A stretch of DNA of 64,000 nucleotides. Source: Mytilinidion resinicola (Eukaryota; Ascomycota; Dothideomycetes; Mytilinidiales; Mytilinidiaceae). Positions 43,923-55,629 of the stretch are shown piece after piece. Position 1 is the stretch's first letter, and each line of letters opens with the position of its first letter. The notes under the pieces were generated by a model. That model had not been told where the DNA came from, did not search any database, and worked only from the letters and a program-made list of their open reading frames with translations. A program made the position numbers and the translations under genes. Location: contig NW_022985447.1 of the NCBI RefSeq assembly GCF_010093595.1, positions 1,188,407 to 1,252,406 of the forward strand, written 5' to 3'.

Positions 43923-45067
43923 ATGAGTGAAACACGTTCAACCTCCGACAAGTTCTACAATGAGTCAATATCAGTACTATGGCATGACGGAGTCGAGTTT
44001 TTCACGAAACGCTGGGTTCCAAAAGACTCTTCGCCACCTCGAGCCCTAGTAATCTTCCTCCACGGCTTTGCAGAGCACATTGAGCGGTACGACCATGTGT
44101 GGCCTCGTTTTGCAGCCGAAGGGTTTGAAGTATTTGGGTACGACCAGCGGGGATTTGGAAAAACAGGGCCAAGGTACGGCGATACTACGTTGGAAAAGCA
44201 AGTTGCCGATCTAGAATATGCTATTCAAGCAGAAAGGAAGCGGCTGGATGGAGGATTTGATAAGGAAACTGTGCCCATCTACTTGTATGGGCATAGCATG
44301 GTGAGTTAAAATCCAACTTACAGCTGCTGCTGCTGCTGGCGCATGTGGTACAATTTGTTGATCGGTCGTTTTAGGGAGGTGGCATCATACTGTCACTCAT
44401 GACACGCCCTCGCGGTAAAAGGGAGAACTCTCCAGACGTCCGTAACATGATATCCGGTGTAATATGTGGCGCGCCTTGGATTTTGCGAATGAATGTAAGA
44501 GCTAGCTCTCCTATGTCCGAAATGATTCTAGTCAAAGTCCCAAGCTCATATATATTCAGCCACCACCCAAAGTTCTCCTTTGGCTTATTCCATACATAGC
44601 CTGGATATACCCTAATCTGCCCTTGACGAAAGCTTTGAATTCCCATCACCTGACTAGCGATCCGGAAGTGGCGGAGAAAATTCAATCAGACCCGTTCTTT
44701 CGCGGCGATATCTTCATCAAGACAGTGAGCGGCATGCTCTTCGAAGGGTATAGGATTCTCTCAGAAGGGTACGGGAACTGGCCAGGGAACTTGCCAATAT
44801 TGATTACGCATGGAGAAAAGGACCCATCAACCAGCCCAGAAGCTTCACGCAAGTTTATTGAGAAACTTGACGTGAGAGACAAAGAATTCAAATCATGGCC
44901 GGACATGCTTCATGAGGGCCACAACGAGAGACTGGAGTTGAGAGATCCGTTCCTGGAATACTCCATTAGGTGAGTTGAGAATAACTTGAGTCTGGAGATG
45001 TTGACAAGTGCTGAATCATCTTAGGTGGCTTGAACGCAGAGCGCCAATGCCAGAGAACACTGCCTGA
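43923..45067 (+). CDS. Monoacylglycerol lipase-like alpha/beta hydrolase (Yju3 family)
   Basis: Four exons (43923-44300, 44375-44494, 44560-44969, 45025-45067) give 316 residues, normal for the family. It should cleave monoacylglycerols to glycerol and fatty acid. ALVIFLHGFAEHIERYD is the oxyanion region. The nucleophile motif GHSMGG is split by intron 1 (Ser about residue 125). The acid lies in THGEKDPST and the His in LHEGHNERLEL. After splicing the middle part reads GVICGAPWILRMN, then PPPKVLLWLIPYIAWIYPNL, a hydrophobic lid typical of membrane-associated lipases. Intron 2 was chosen because it restores this frame. The full catalytic triad is present. Confidence 0.9.
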
Positions 45068-45215
45068 AAATAGCGTCGGTAGAGGAACGATTCCAGCTAT
45101 CTAGACTATGGCCGATGCATGGCTTCTATCAATTAGCGGTAGCATGGAGCTTCAGAAACCAACACCAGTCTCTCCGTACCCCGAAAGATATCTTGTCCAA
45201 CATCTACGGCAGACA

Positions 45216-45954
45216 TCAACCTGCACGTGTCTCAAATCGCGAGACACCGACCACCTCTCCACCGACGATAATATTCAATGCGGTATTACCCTTGACCGCG
45301 TCGCTGCCCCTGAGTCTAGGCTCCAGCTCGTCGATCATATAGCCCTCGGTCAAGTCGTCAAACTTCACGACATCAGACCTCTTCCCGTCCTTCCAAGTCT
45401 CCAGCTCGCCCTCCTCCAAATCAATGAAGTAGCCCCACTCGCAGCGTTCATGGAACAGCCACGTCGAATCATCGATCATGTGCTTGAGGTCACCTTTGGA
45501 TGAACCCATTCTGCAGGTTGCGGAGGAGCGTGTACCAGTCCGTCGGCGAAGGGTTGAGCGGAACGACTCTGCCGAGTCTCTTATTGGCCCAGTCCCAAGT
45601 CTCAACGCTGAAGTCATAGCTGGCGTTACCGAGAGCGTTGTACTTCTCGATCTCTGCGTCGGAGGGTCTGGGCTTGGAACCGTGGCCAACATTTGTAGTG
45701 CCGTCTGTGATCCAGGTGAGGGCTTTGACTCGCTCGATCATGGCCTGGCGATCTTCCGGTGTGAGATGAAGGACGAAAGCAGCGATGCGGTGTCTCAGGC
45801 CGCCCGGGTAGGAGTCGAAGTGGTTGTACGCTCCCTTGCGGGTGTAGCCGTCCTTCTCTTCCAGGCTCTTTTTGCGGAAGCCTAAGTTTCTGTTAGCTTG
45901 TACATACTAAAAGAACGCGTCAGGGGCACTACTTATGATTCCACGATTTCCCAT
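45216..45954 (-). pseudogene. Conserved fungal protein gene with a single frameshift
   Basis: Exon 1 starts at ATG 45954 (MGNRGII) and joins across a short intron to FRKKSLEEKDGYTRKGAYNH and FDSYPGGLRHRIAAFVL. The frame then runs through WITDGTTNVGHGSKPRPSD to YTLLRNLQNGFIQ. Directly after this the expected continuation (DLKHMIDDSTWLFHERCEWG, YFIDLEEGELETW) is in the next frame. One base appears missing at the CAAAGG at 45492-45497. The N-terminal opening and the ECEWxYxIDLE pattern are typical of a small fungal family of uncharacterised cytosolic proteins. Everything else is intact, so either the gene was lost recently or a one-base sequencing error is present. Confidence 0.65.
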
Positions 45955-46265
45955 GACGTCTTATGGCGCAGAACCTTTTGGCTTTCACGAAAATAGAATG
46001 AGACTGATTGAAACCGCGAGAGGACGGATTGATGGTGGATTAGAGGAGGACGAGATTGCGGGTGAGACCAACATTTTGTTAGGAAAAAGGGCAATTCGTG
46101 TCTCAAGCGCGGGTAAGTGCTTCACATTCTCGCCGCGTCGTTATGTAGGTCGCCGCGGTCGCTCACCGACCAGACCAGCGTGCTCAGTCTCTCAGATAGA
46201 CGATGGATAAAGAGATCTTTTTTTGAAGAGAAAGGAATCCAACATAATCCATAGTTACCCACTAT
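45955..46265. other. Short intergenic region
   Basis: Between the frameshifted gene's start and the kinase gene's end. Nothing supportable. Confidence 0.45.
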
Positions 46266-49200
46266 TTATCGTTTTTCCTGGGCAAGCGGAAAATTTCGCA
46301 ATGGGTCTACCACCAAACGCTGGAACTCCAACACCATCGCCATGTCGGTATCCACCGCTCCAGTACAACCAAAATTGCTCTGTAAGCAGGTATCCACGGC
46401 ATCTCGATAGGCTGAACCCATACAGTAGCCTAGCAGCGGAACTTGACGTGCCAAAAGCTTCTGCTGTAGATCCCGCGTTGACTTGGCCTTGAAATTGGAA
46501 ACAGTGTCCCACAGCCCAATCTCTAAGAGCACCAGCCCGAGACTGTAGTAATCGAACTGAAACCGGAAATGCCCTCCGTTCCGCGTTTCCTCGATGTTAT
46601 ATTCGGGGTGATGGTATTTCCGAGCAGTGTGACTAGGAGGTGGCCCGGTGGTGAAGGCCTTTGGTTCGTTAGGACGGGAGTAGTTGAAGCCGATGAGATA
46701 TGGACTCTGGATAAGACGTTGTTGTGAGGAAAAGAAAATAACATTGTATGAGGAAATGTTCTTGTGGACGAGTGTGCCCGTGTGGAACTTGAGAAGGGTT
46801 GAAGCAAGTTCGAGTGCCAGACGAAATCTGTCCTCCAGACATATCTGATCAACTCCAGATTTCCTGGTCTCAACAATAATGTCATTCAATGACTTTGGGC
46901 AGTCCGCTTGGCGTGGGACCGGTAGCTCGTAGACGAGACCGAACGCATGCCGATTTGGAGAGTGGAAGTACCCAAGGCATTCAAGCGTCCGGAGCGAAGG
47001 AGCATGCGAAACCCCCTGATGGAGGAAGGATGCAATGCTTGCGACCCGCGTAATCATCTCTTTTTGCACTGTACCCTCCCAGTGCATATCATAGCGAATC
47101 CACTCTACAAGGATTCGCCGTTTCTCCTCGAGTCCATCAGGGGAGAACCATCCGAGATTGTGATCCTCGGCAGATTTGCCGTCCTTGATTTCGATCCTCT
47201 TGGGCTCTAAACAGATGTTTGCATAGCCTTGTCGCTCCCGTTCGAAAGCAAGCTCTTGTGACTTCGCACTTATCATCGTCGAGAAATCTTTAGCGAAACC
47301 GAGTGTGTCTAGATCCTTCCTAATATCTTTCTCATCAGTTGAAAATGCGGAATCCTTTGTATCTAGGAGACGAATAGCTAGATAGGTAAATGCTCTGCTT
47401 TGATCTTCCTGTCGTAAAAGGCCAAGTAGAGAATCATTGATCCGCCGCAGCTCGAGGAACATTGGGTACGCCGTAGCTTCGTATCGTTCGCTTATGAACC
47501 GTAACTCCTTCTGGGCTGCTTGCAGTAATTCAACGGTCTCGCTAAAGTCTAGCAGGAACTCGGCTGCTGAGTCCACTGGAATCTGGTCCTCGCTCACGTA
47601 GCCCAGCACGTATTTCCAGCTACGATACCTCTCTAACTCGAGATTGGCTTGGAGCGATCCAGTAGTTGCTTTCATGGTCTGGTACGGTTCATCTAAGGAG
47701 ATAACCAACTCATTAACTGCCAAGAACTGTAGTTTACGTGTAATTTCAGCAGCTAAAGGCCGATCTGATGGCTCTACGGAGAGCATCACTCGTATCATTC
47801 GGATAAGGAGCCCGGAAGTCGTTGAGCCGTTGGACTCCATTTCGTCCAGCAACTTGATAACGTGGGGATTGACGCTTTTTCCAGGACCATGGAAGGTTCT
47901 CATCGTCCAAGTGCATTTGAATACTCGATCTTTCCGGAAGGAGTCAATACCAGGTGGGCCATCCCTCATGTATACGAGCAATTCCACAAGGACACAACCA
48001 AGCGACCAGATGTCACTGGCACGTCCGGCTATACCTTTAGAGAGACTTTCGATATCCTCGCATTCGGGGGCAAGATAATCACCTCCGCCGATGCGGAAAG
48101 GCGTTGCCGAGGAACTGGTGAATAGCTTGATACTCGAGAGCCCAAAGTCGGCTAAGATGAACTTATTCTTACTGACTAATATGTTGCTCGGTTTGAGGTC
48201 TCGGTGAAGTCCTATAACCTTCGGATCGAGATTCGCTGATATGGTATATCCGTGCATCTTTTCAAGGGCCGAAGAAAGCTGCGACATGCATCTGTAGAAC
48301 GCAAAATCATCGCAAAGCTCTGGTGGGCGATCACTCTTCTTAAATAAGCTCTCCAGGTCTCCATCCTCTGCAAACGGGAAGATGAGATTGCGTTTGTTCT
48401 GGTAGGAGAAGGAAGCGAGCAACTCGAGGATATGAGGATGCTTAAGACGATTTAAAAGACTGAGATTGTGCAGCTCTAGGCTATGACTGCTGTCCGTGTC
48501 GTCGTTTTCCTGGAAAAACTGCTTCAGAACGAAAACCGCTTTCTATGTGTTCATCAGATATGAATCAGCCGCCAGGGTACAGATAGCTTACTGATTCAGG
48601 TCCTAACAGAGATAAATTTTGATGGCCTGGATGCAGCGCAATTCTATACACTTCTGCAAACCCACCACGATCGATATACTTCTTTTCGACAAATGGGAGA
48701 ATATTAGAAAGGTCCAACAACCGATGCTCGACTTCCCTCGTGAACACCGGAGCAGCGAACTCCCACTGTTTCTCATAGAACGGCGCGGCAATGGACGGGA
48801 GTATTGCCCTGAGGTCACCTTCAGACAAGGGTAGTCTGTGATCAATCTGTGACTCTTGGAAGTTATCCTTTTCTATGAAGCGGAGAATCTCCTTCTCTTG
48901 GCCTCCAAGAACTACGAGAATTGCGAACACTCTTCTCGCGCCGAAAAGAATTCTATCAGCAATCGCGTCCAGACGGTGTGACGGAGCAACACTACCCACG
49001 ATCAGGGCAGTGAGAATGGCCGATCGAGTGAGCAACTTGTAGAGGTTTTGATGAGGGACGAAATATTTTGAATCTCCATCAACACGGCATCGCAACGCCT
49101 GGATGTCGGATTTCAAAGAGGTCATTGCATGGGATATAACGTTTCTCGGGTATTTCTGAAGGTATGCAAATGGATAGTCTCTGCGAGGAAGCACAATTGA

Positions 49201-49329
49201 CAAAGCTGATTTCTCCTCAAGCTGTTTCTTTGAGTTTTACAGTGATAGGCCCCAAGTCCGCACCTGTTTGCCACTGCTAGGAGTGCCACCACGAGGTTTA
49301 CAAAGTCTGGGCGCAATGCTGATGTTCAT
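46266..49329 (-). CDS. Tandem protein kinase-pseudokinase with a fungal helical N-terminal region
   Basis: Three exons (49329-49264, 49227-48592, 48542-46266) give about 992 residues. An N-terminal region of about 200 residues (ALRCRVDGDSKYFVPHQNLY, then FAILVVLG) resembles the segment that precedes kinase domains in many fungal proteins. Kinase domain 1 is complete: glycine loop DRGGFAEVYRI, Lys in FVLKQFF, catalytic loop HRDLKPSNILV (about 347), DFG (about 366), APE-like APECED and DIWSLGCVLVEL. A helical spacer follows. Domain 2 has LVHKNISSYNVIFF (about 827) where HRD should be, IGFNYS instead of DFG and a good FDYYSLGLVLLEIGLW helix; it lacks catalytic residues, so it is a pseudokinase. 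Domain 2 resembles kinase-like domains found with HeLo/prion-type N-termini in fungi. The first exon and the start are the least certain part. Confidence 0.8.
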
Positions 49330-50566
49330 GCAGCGGAGTCTGGACTGCCTCTTGAATGAGTGGGTTCCAAGCGATGGTTCGCTCCTGACGGTACTGTCTG
49401 GCTTCCACAGTGGTACCTAAACAGCGGTATGATCGTGTGCCCAGACTTATGGCTTAATCTTGTATGTATAAACACTTCCGGAGTTTCTGGGCAACTTGAA
49501 AAGCCGGTTTTCATGTTCGCAACTTTACGGACTCCTTTTCAGTCTTGATGTATGTAAGCGTATGAAAGATGCCGATAAGAACGATTTGAAATACCTCAGT
49601 CAGTGTCCTGGGAGATGTGATCTGGATATGATCTTCCGACACGACCTGTTACATGCTCTGAGCGTGCGACGCAATAATTTCGTAGATGTTACTCATACCT
49701 CGACCTCAAAATTCCCAGCCCCAAAAAGATCAATCAAGAGCTGATTGAGGAGCAATTTATCAGTGTAGCGGCTCTCGACGACGTCGATCTCGGGCATGGC
49801 GATATTACGTAAAGGCCTTGACTTAGCCTCATACGAACTGGAAACTTCAAATAGTGGTCAGTTTCTAAATGGATGAACCTAGGCTGCGCTCTTACAATAT
49901 TCTCGATCGCATGGTGCGGCTCAGCAGATATGGGCTTTGTGCGCGGATTGGAGCCACGTCATGTAGGTTGCACCATATGTGGAGACTGCATATTTGCATG
50001 CAAGAGTTGATGTCGAATTGGGTTGCCGACATCACCTGGCCCCAAATCAAGCTAAGTGTCGCTGGAGGCAGCCTGATCGACAAGGCTTTCGCATGTTTCT
50101 CCTTCAACATGATTGGCGATCATGCAAGGCTACAGGTCTGACCGGTCAGTAGGTACTCGAGGCAAGCGAGATTCTTTGCAAATCAGCCTCGAACCTATGT
50201 GATCTAACCACCGACATCTCAGAGATGCTCTTAGGTCCCCTTACATGCCTCATCAGACGAATGGCAGATGTATCGTGGAGACGTGTATGCCAATCAGGGC
50301 TTCATACAACGATTTGTCGTCGTATTCGGTTAGTCCAGTGAGAGTCACACGAGGCTGTGACCGCCTCGGACATGCCTTACATTCATAGCACGAAGGATCG
50401 GCAAGCCATGATACTTTAAAGATCAAGGCATGGCTAAGTTTTGACTGCTACCGATTGTACTCCTAGCACAGAATCTTGCAGTCGACCCAAGCCGTTGCAA
50501 GTACACACAACGGCAGCCACTATCCATAATTCTACTTAACCGGAACTGTGACCGTATGAAGTCTGC
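49330..50566. other. Intergenic region between the tandem kinase and CorA-like genes
   Basis: Upstream of both divergent genes. Short open frames at 49360-49548, 49496-49744 and 49869-50141 show no domain or joined structure. Nothing else is supported. Confidence 0.5.
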
Positions 50567-52413
50567 TTGTATATGGAGTCTGCCGAGTACGCCGAGCATC
50601 AGAATCGCCGTTTCGATGAAGAATCCTCCAGACTTTTCTCCACTCAGTGTGTAGATTTACATGCTTATTGCGTTTCTTCATCTAAGACCGGTATGCTAGT
50701 CCTTTCCATGAGAGTCCACTTCTTGCTGCTACGAACTGTGATGGGATTGATGTGAGATTGGAGACTATGCTGATAGACCTCTTCTGAGTAGCAATTCATG
50801 AGAGAACCATTGCAGACACTTCTGCTTTAGAATCTTTACTTCAAGTACGTTGTGAGACCAGAGCTTCAGTGGCTAAGATCACTAATTAGAAAAGGAAACG
50901 AAGGAGACTAATAACTCAGTTTTATAGTCCGTCCTCACCCAAGGTTATTCTTAGCGATGGCTTGATCTAACTTTGTGTATTTAGCGACTTTCAGCAAGAA
51001 GATTCTTGGGGCCGTTTCAAGTTCACGAAAGACATCTGTCAAAGGATTCTGGCTTCTCACAAGATTTTTCCATCATTTTTGGATTGCATTTCTGCATTTG
51101 GTCTCAAGTCAGGGGAAGACACGAAAATATGGGACGGTTTCTACTCTACACACTCAGGCACACCAGGTATATCAGGACCTCCGCTGAAGTTTGATCAAAG
51201 GGTAGATGTACTGATTGAAAGAACAAGAGTTGTGCTATGTGGTTCGATATTTTGAGAAGAATGGGCGCAGATCTGGCAATCCTTGGTCGCTGCGTCAAAC
51301 CGGAGTATACCAGAAATATGACCCAGACCGCGGAAAGTTCGTATGGATCCTTTTACAACCATCTAAAGCGTTTTCATCCCACTTGCACAATGTTCTGCTC
51401 CAAGACTCGACTATTCAAGGACAAGACAACTTTGATCCTATGCGGCTCCATAAGCTGTGCTTCTCCTTGAGCCTAGGTAACTTCGGAGAGTATGTGGAGA
51501 ATTTGCAGCTAGACATTACCCAGATGGTTCGTTAGTCGTCAAGGTCCCATAGCTTGAGTACGATCAGTGTGCTCACAAAGAAGTAGAATTTCAAGGCTTG
51601 TTTCTCTTCCGTCGAGAGGCATAAACCACATGATTTCTCCGTTGCCTTCAAAGATATCCAAAAACTACAGCTCATCAGGCAAAAGCTCTTAAGAGTCTCG
51701 AATATCCTCCATTCACTCTCAGAGATAGCCCGAAGGCTCCAAGGTTACTGTCAGCACCTTCAATCCACTACCGGTGAACAAATGCGAACTGGTCATTCGC
51801 AGGACTTTGAAATCTGTAAGAGCCGTATCGAAGTATATTCTCGACGAGTGGAGATGGCTCTCACCTTTTCAACAGAGATAGAAAGTCTGGTAAGTTTATA
51901 CAGGTTGAATAGTATTGTGTACATCTGGCTTATTGAGACCAGTTATCAAAGATTCTCGATTTCCGACACGACGAAGTCTTGCTAAAGACAAGCACTGCAA
52001 TGCAAGCTAACTTGGACGTTCTCAAACGGATCGCATTTGTGAATGGAGAGGAGAATCGAAACCTGTCTAAGATTAGCACCCAGAATCGAGCAGATTCGCA
52101 CACTCTCAAAGCACTTACAACGATTGCGACCATGTATCTGCCTGCAAGCCTGATAGCGGTAAGTCGTCACGACGACGAATCCCTCTAGCAACTCATGACA
52201 CTGACGAAGTGCAATCTCCAGACCCTTTTCAGCTCAAATTTGGTTCAGATCCAATCACAAATCCTCAAAGACTCAAAGGCTCGCTTTGCTGTCTCCAGTG
52301 AATTCTGGATTTACATACTTGTTACCGTGCTATTGACTGCGGTCACTTTGGGACTGGTCGTGCTACTGCAGAAACCGTGGAGGCGTTTCCTATCTCCATC
52401 TAGGATTCCTTAG
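50567..52413 (+). CDS. CorA-like two-helix membrane protein of filamentous fungi
   Basis: The 3' two thirds are clear. An exon at about 51000-51170 in a frame without its own start reads FKFTKDICQRILASHKIFPS and GLKSGEDTKIWDGF. It splices to EQELCYVVRYFEKNGR and DPWSLRQTGVYQ-like NPWSLRQTGVYQKYDP, a signature of this family. A helical domain follows (KACFSSVERHKPHDF to RVEMALTFSTEIESL). Next come LSKILDFRHDEVLLKTSTA and a long helix ending LKALTTIATMYLPASLIA, spliced to TLFSSNLVQ, then WIYILVTVLLTAVTLGLVVL. These two membrane helices recall CorA Mg2+ channels, but the GMN loop motif is not present, so transport is doubtful. The 5' exons (from RRFDEESSRLFSTQCVDLHA at about 50600) are only partly resolved and the start is uncertain. 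Confidence 0.65.
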
Positions 52414-52849
52414 CTAGAAGTCAGCGCGAGCATATATTTTCTTCAACATAAGTTAGATTGGACAAATACTATCCCATGCCTATGGTAGTTTCCCTCCCAA
52501 TACCTACCGGAAGAAGGTCACAGCTCACGTGACTTGAGACAATGACATAATTACGTGAAGAGATTTGCAACAAGACAACATCCGATCTACCTTTTCACCC
52601 TTCCAAATTACACTCTGCGAAGAATCAGTCGGTATTGAATGGGCTATTTGCAGTTGTGAGCTTCGAGTAGTGATTAATTACAATACAATGGGCTAATGTT
52701 AGAGTACGCGATAGAATACCGAGGTATGTGCAAGGTACCTTGCCGTAGCCGCCACCTTCGCTCCAAGTCCCTTCAGCCTTACAGCTACACTTTGTTGTCG
52801 ATACAATGTACGAACAATAATAATTCAATATGCATCTTTGGACGGCAGA
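52414..52849. other. Intergenic region
   Basis: Upstream of the kinase-TPR gene. It contains TCACGTGACTTGAG at about 52525, another CACGTGA-type site. No gene is supported. Confidence 0.45.
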
Positions 52850-55629
52850 ATGTTTAGAAATACCTTTGAAAGCGAGCTTTCCGCTCTAGAAACACCCTAC
52901 CGTCTTCACTACCACGTTCCCACTGCAACCTCCCGTGTCACGAATGGAGCGAGGAGACTGATGCGCGAGCAAGTCGCAGACCTTATTTCCTTCCTTGCAG
53001 TCACTCATTGCATGTCATTGGACTTGGTATTCATCACTTGGACACCTTCCCTAGGTACCTTGGGAGCTGGCGCGACTGCTCAAGTATTGCAGAGGGAGCT
53101 TGACTTGCGCCGCAGTCTTGCACTCAAGCGCCCCCAAGCTCGAGAGCTTTCAAAGGAGGATAGAAAAGGAGATAAAGCTTTGCTTGATGGCGAGTATCGG
53201 ATTCTGATTTCTGAGATCCTGACGCTGTGCACTGAAGGTCTTCGATACCACCCAAACATTATCACCCTCGAGGCTATTTGCTGGGACTTCAAGCAAGAGA
53301 CAGGTGAAGTTTGGCCGGTACTCGTGTTCGAGAAAGCAGAAGAGGGTGACTTGCGCACCTTTCTGAACTCTCCGAGAGGACGAGCATTAGACTTGCGGAA
53401 ACGGTTGCAGTTATGCCAGGACGTTGCAATAGCAATGCTGTGCCTGCACAGATATGGTATTTCTCCTGGGAGTTTTCTGCTAGATAAGTGGTAACTAACA
53501 GCAACAAGGGATCATCCACGGCGATATCAATCCTCGAAATCTCTTGGTGTTTCGTGAACAAGAGGATGTTTACATTAAGATGTCGGATTTTGGTTATGCA
53601 GCATTGATGCATCGAAACGATCACATTGACATGGCGAAAACTTGGCCTTGGTATGCTCCGGAGTGCTTAAATCAGTGGTCGTTCGACTTCGAAGATGCCC
53701 GAAAAACAGACTTCTATTCCTTTGGCGTTGTATGCCTCTGGATAATGTTCAATGAATGTTTCCAAGATGAGGACCAATTTCTCGAACCCTCCGATCAGCT
53801 TACGTATCCATGGATCGACGATCTGAGACGAAGAAAAACGACCCTTACAAAAGCGGTGGCACTGGTGAATGCGATATCTGATCTTGAACTGGGCCAAGTC
53901 ACAGCCTTGAAGCTATTCTTCGAGTACTCATTGAGCGAAAACCCAGAGAAGCGAAGTTTATCATTGAAAGGGCTCTTCTATGAACACAGTATGCGGACGG
54001 ATATTGGCAAAGTGACTTTTGACAGTATTCAACCTCGCTTTTTTACACCTCTAGAGCTACCGTATGCAGGCCAATTCAGGGTAAGACGCAACGTGACTGA
54101 CTACAATTTCTTACAGAGCTAAGCCGTTTTAGCTTAGTAAAGTCTGGCATCAGGCAATGCGCGGAGACTTCAGATTCTGGAGCGCAATCTTCCACGCACT
54201 CGAATCGCAGGCAGAATCCCATCCCGACGAGCAATGTCGGAAGAATGCTGCCATTCAGCTAGCTCTATGCTTCGAGCTCGGCTTTGGGTGTGCGAGATCA
54301 ACGAGCAATTCCCTACATTGGCTCAGCAGAGGCTCGGGCACCAAGGCGTACTTAGAGCAGGAAGTCAATGAGATAGACTCGTATGACCTCAAACATACAG
54401 GTGGTGGTGGGTGGTCGCCAACGATGTTCCCGCAGCGCACTTATCTCGCAGAAACCTATCAAACTGCCGGTCTTCTATCGCAAGCGGAAAAGATACATCG
54501 CAAAGCTATCGAAGACCTTCAACACGTGCTGAGAAGCAGTCATAGTACCATCTTGGAACAAAGACTGACAATAGCCGACATGAAGTGGATAGTGGGCAAT
54601 GGTAATGAAGCGTATGACATCGTGTCTGATGTCCTTAGTATTTGCCGCACGTCTCTCGAAAGGCACCATTCGACGTTGGGTCATGCGTTGGATCGCAAGA
54701 TAAGCCTTTGCAACGCGACGAGTAGATGGTCAGAAATGAAGGGCCTCCTCTTAGAGTATAGAGAGATTATCAAGAAAAATGGATACCCTCGCTGGGTTAC
54801 AGATCACGATTCTTACAGGCCACGCCCTTCCCGAGATATTCTCATGCTCAAACGGCTGGCACAATGCTGCTATTACGAAGGGAACTTTGAAGAGGCGGAA
54901 AAGCTGCTATTGCAATATATCGACGAGGCGGCGGATCACTGGGGTCGGCAGAGTTCTGCTTGCCTGGATGGGGTACAAGACCTTGGAAGGATTTATAGTG
55001 GCCTCAAGAGAAACGAACGTCAACAGAGTCAATGGCTCCGTCGAGAAATCAATGTATGCGAGTCTGCCGGTACTAAGACTCAGGGCTCTCAACTCGACCA
55101 TATTTTGGATCTCAAGGTCTCGCTATCGAACGCACTGAGCCAGCCAGGATGCACGCGAAAAGAGATGAACGAGGCGACAGCATTAGGAATACAGAATCTC
55201 TATGATTGCAGGAAGTTTCTAGGGACTCAAAATCCAACGACTCTTTTTGCCACCGAAGTTCTCGCCAATATCTACCTTCGACGAGGACGAACTAGTGAGG
55301 GTCGAGCCCTGCGTGAGACACGTGTGGCATTGTGTCAAGTGGAGTTTGGAGAGGAACAGCCAGTAACGGCATGGGCTCAATGGCAGCTGGCCTGGTCCTG
55401 GGACATGCCATGGGATGAAAAATTGGCCTTACGGGCACAATGTGTCAGGGTATTGATTGGAGCTCTTGGAGATAATCACCCGAGAATTCCTGCTCTCCGA
55501 AAACGTCTCGACCTGACTCGAAAATGGAGCCGGCGGGATAGCATCATTCCGGGGAGGATTCTTTCCGCAATATATCGACGAATTAATGCCATTAGCGATT
55601 GGCGAACAAGACTGTCTGACCCTCTGTAA
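52850..55629 (+). CDS. Protein kinase fused to Sel1/TPR-like repeats
   Basis: Three exons (52850-53456, 53509-54080, 54133-55629) give 891 residues. The kinase domain (about 65-350) has the glycine loop LGAGATAQVL, Lys in SLALKRP (about 93), GDL-containing EKAEEGDLRTFLNSP, the catalytic loop IIHGDINPRNLLVF (about 204), DFG in KMSDFGYA (about 229) and PWYAPECLNQW. HGD replaces HRD, a substitution common in a fungus-specific group of kinases, but the catalytic Asp and Asn remain, so activity is plausible. From about residue 394 the protein is a helical-repeat region: a Sel1-like unit (AAIQLALCFELGFGCARS), then TPR-like units (TYLAETYQTAGLLSQAEKIH; LAQCCYYEGNFEEAEKLLL; VLANIYLRRGRTSEGRALRE). This is the kinase-TPR layout of fungal signalling proteins, used to bring substrates or partners. 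Confidence 0.85.
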
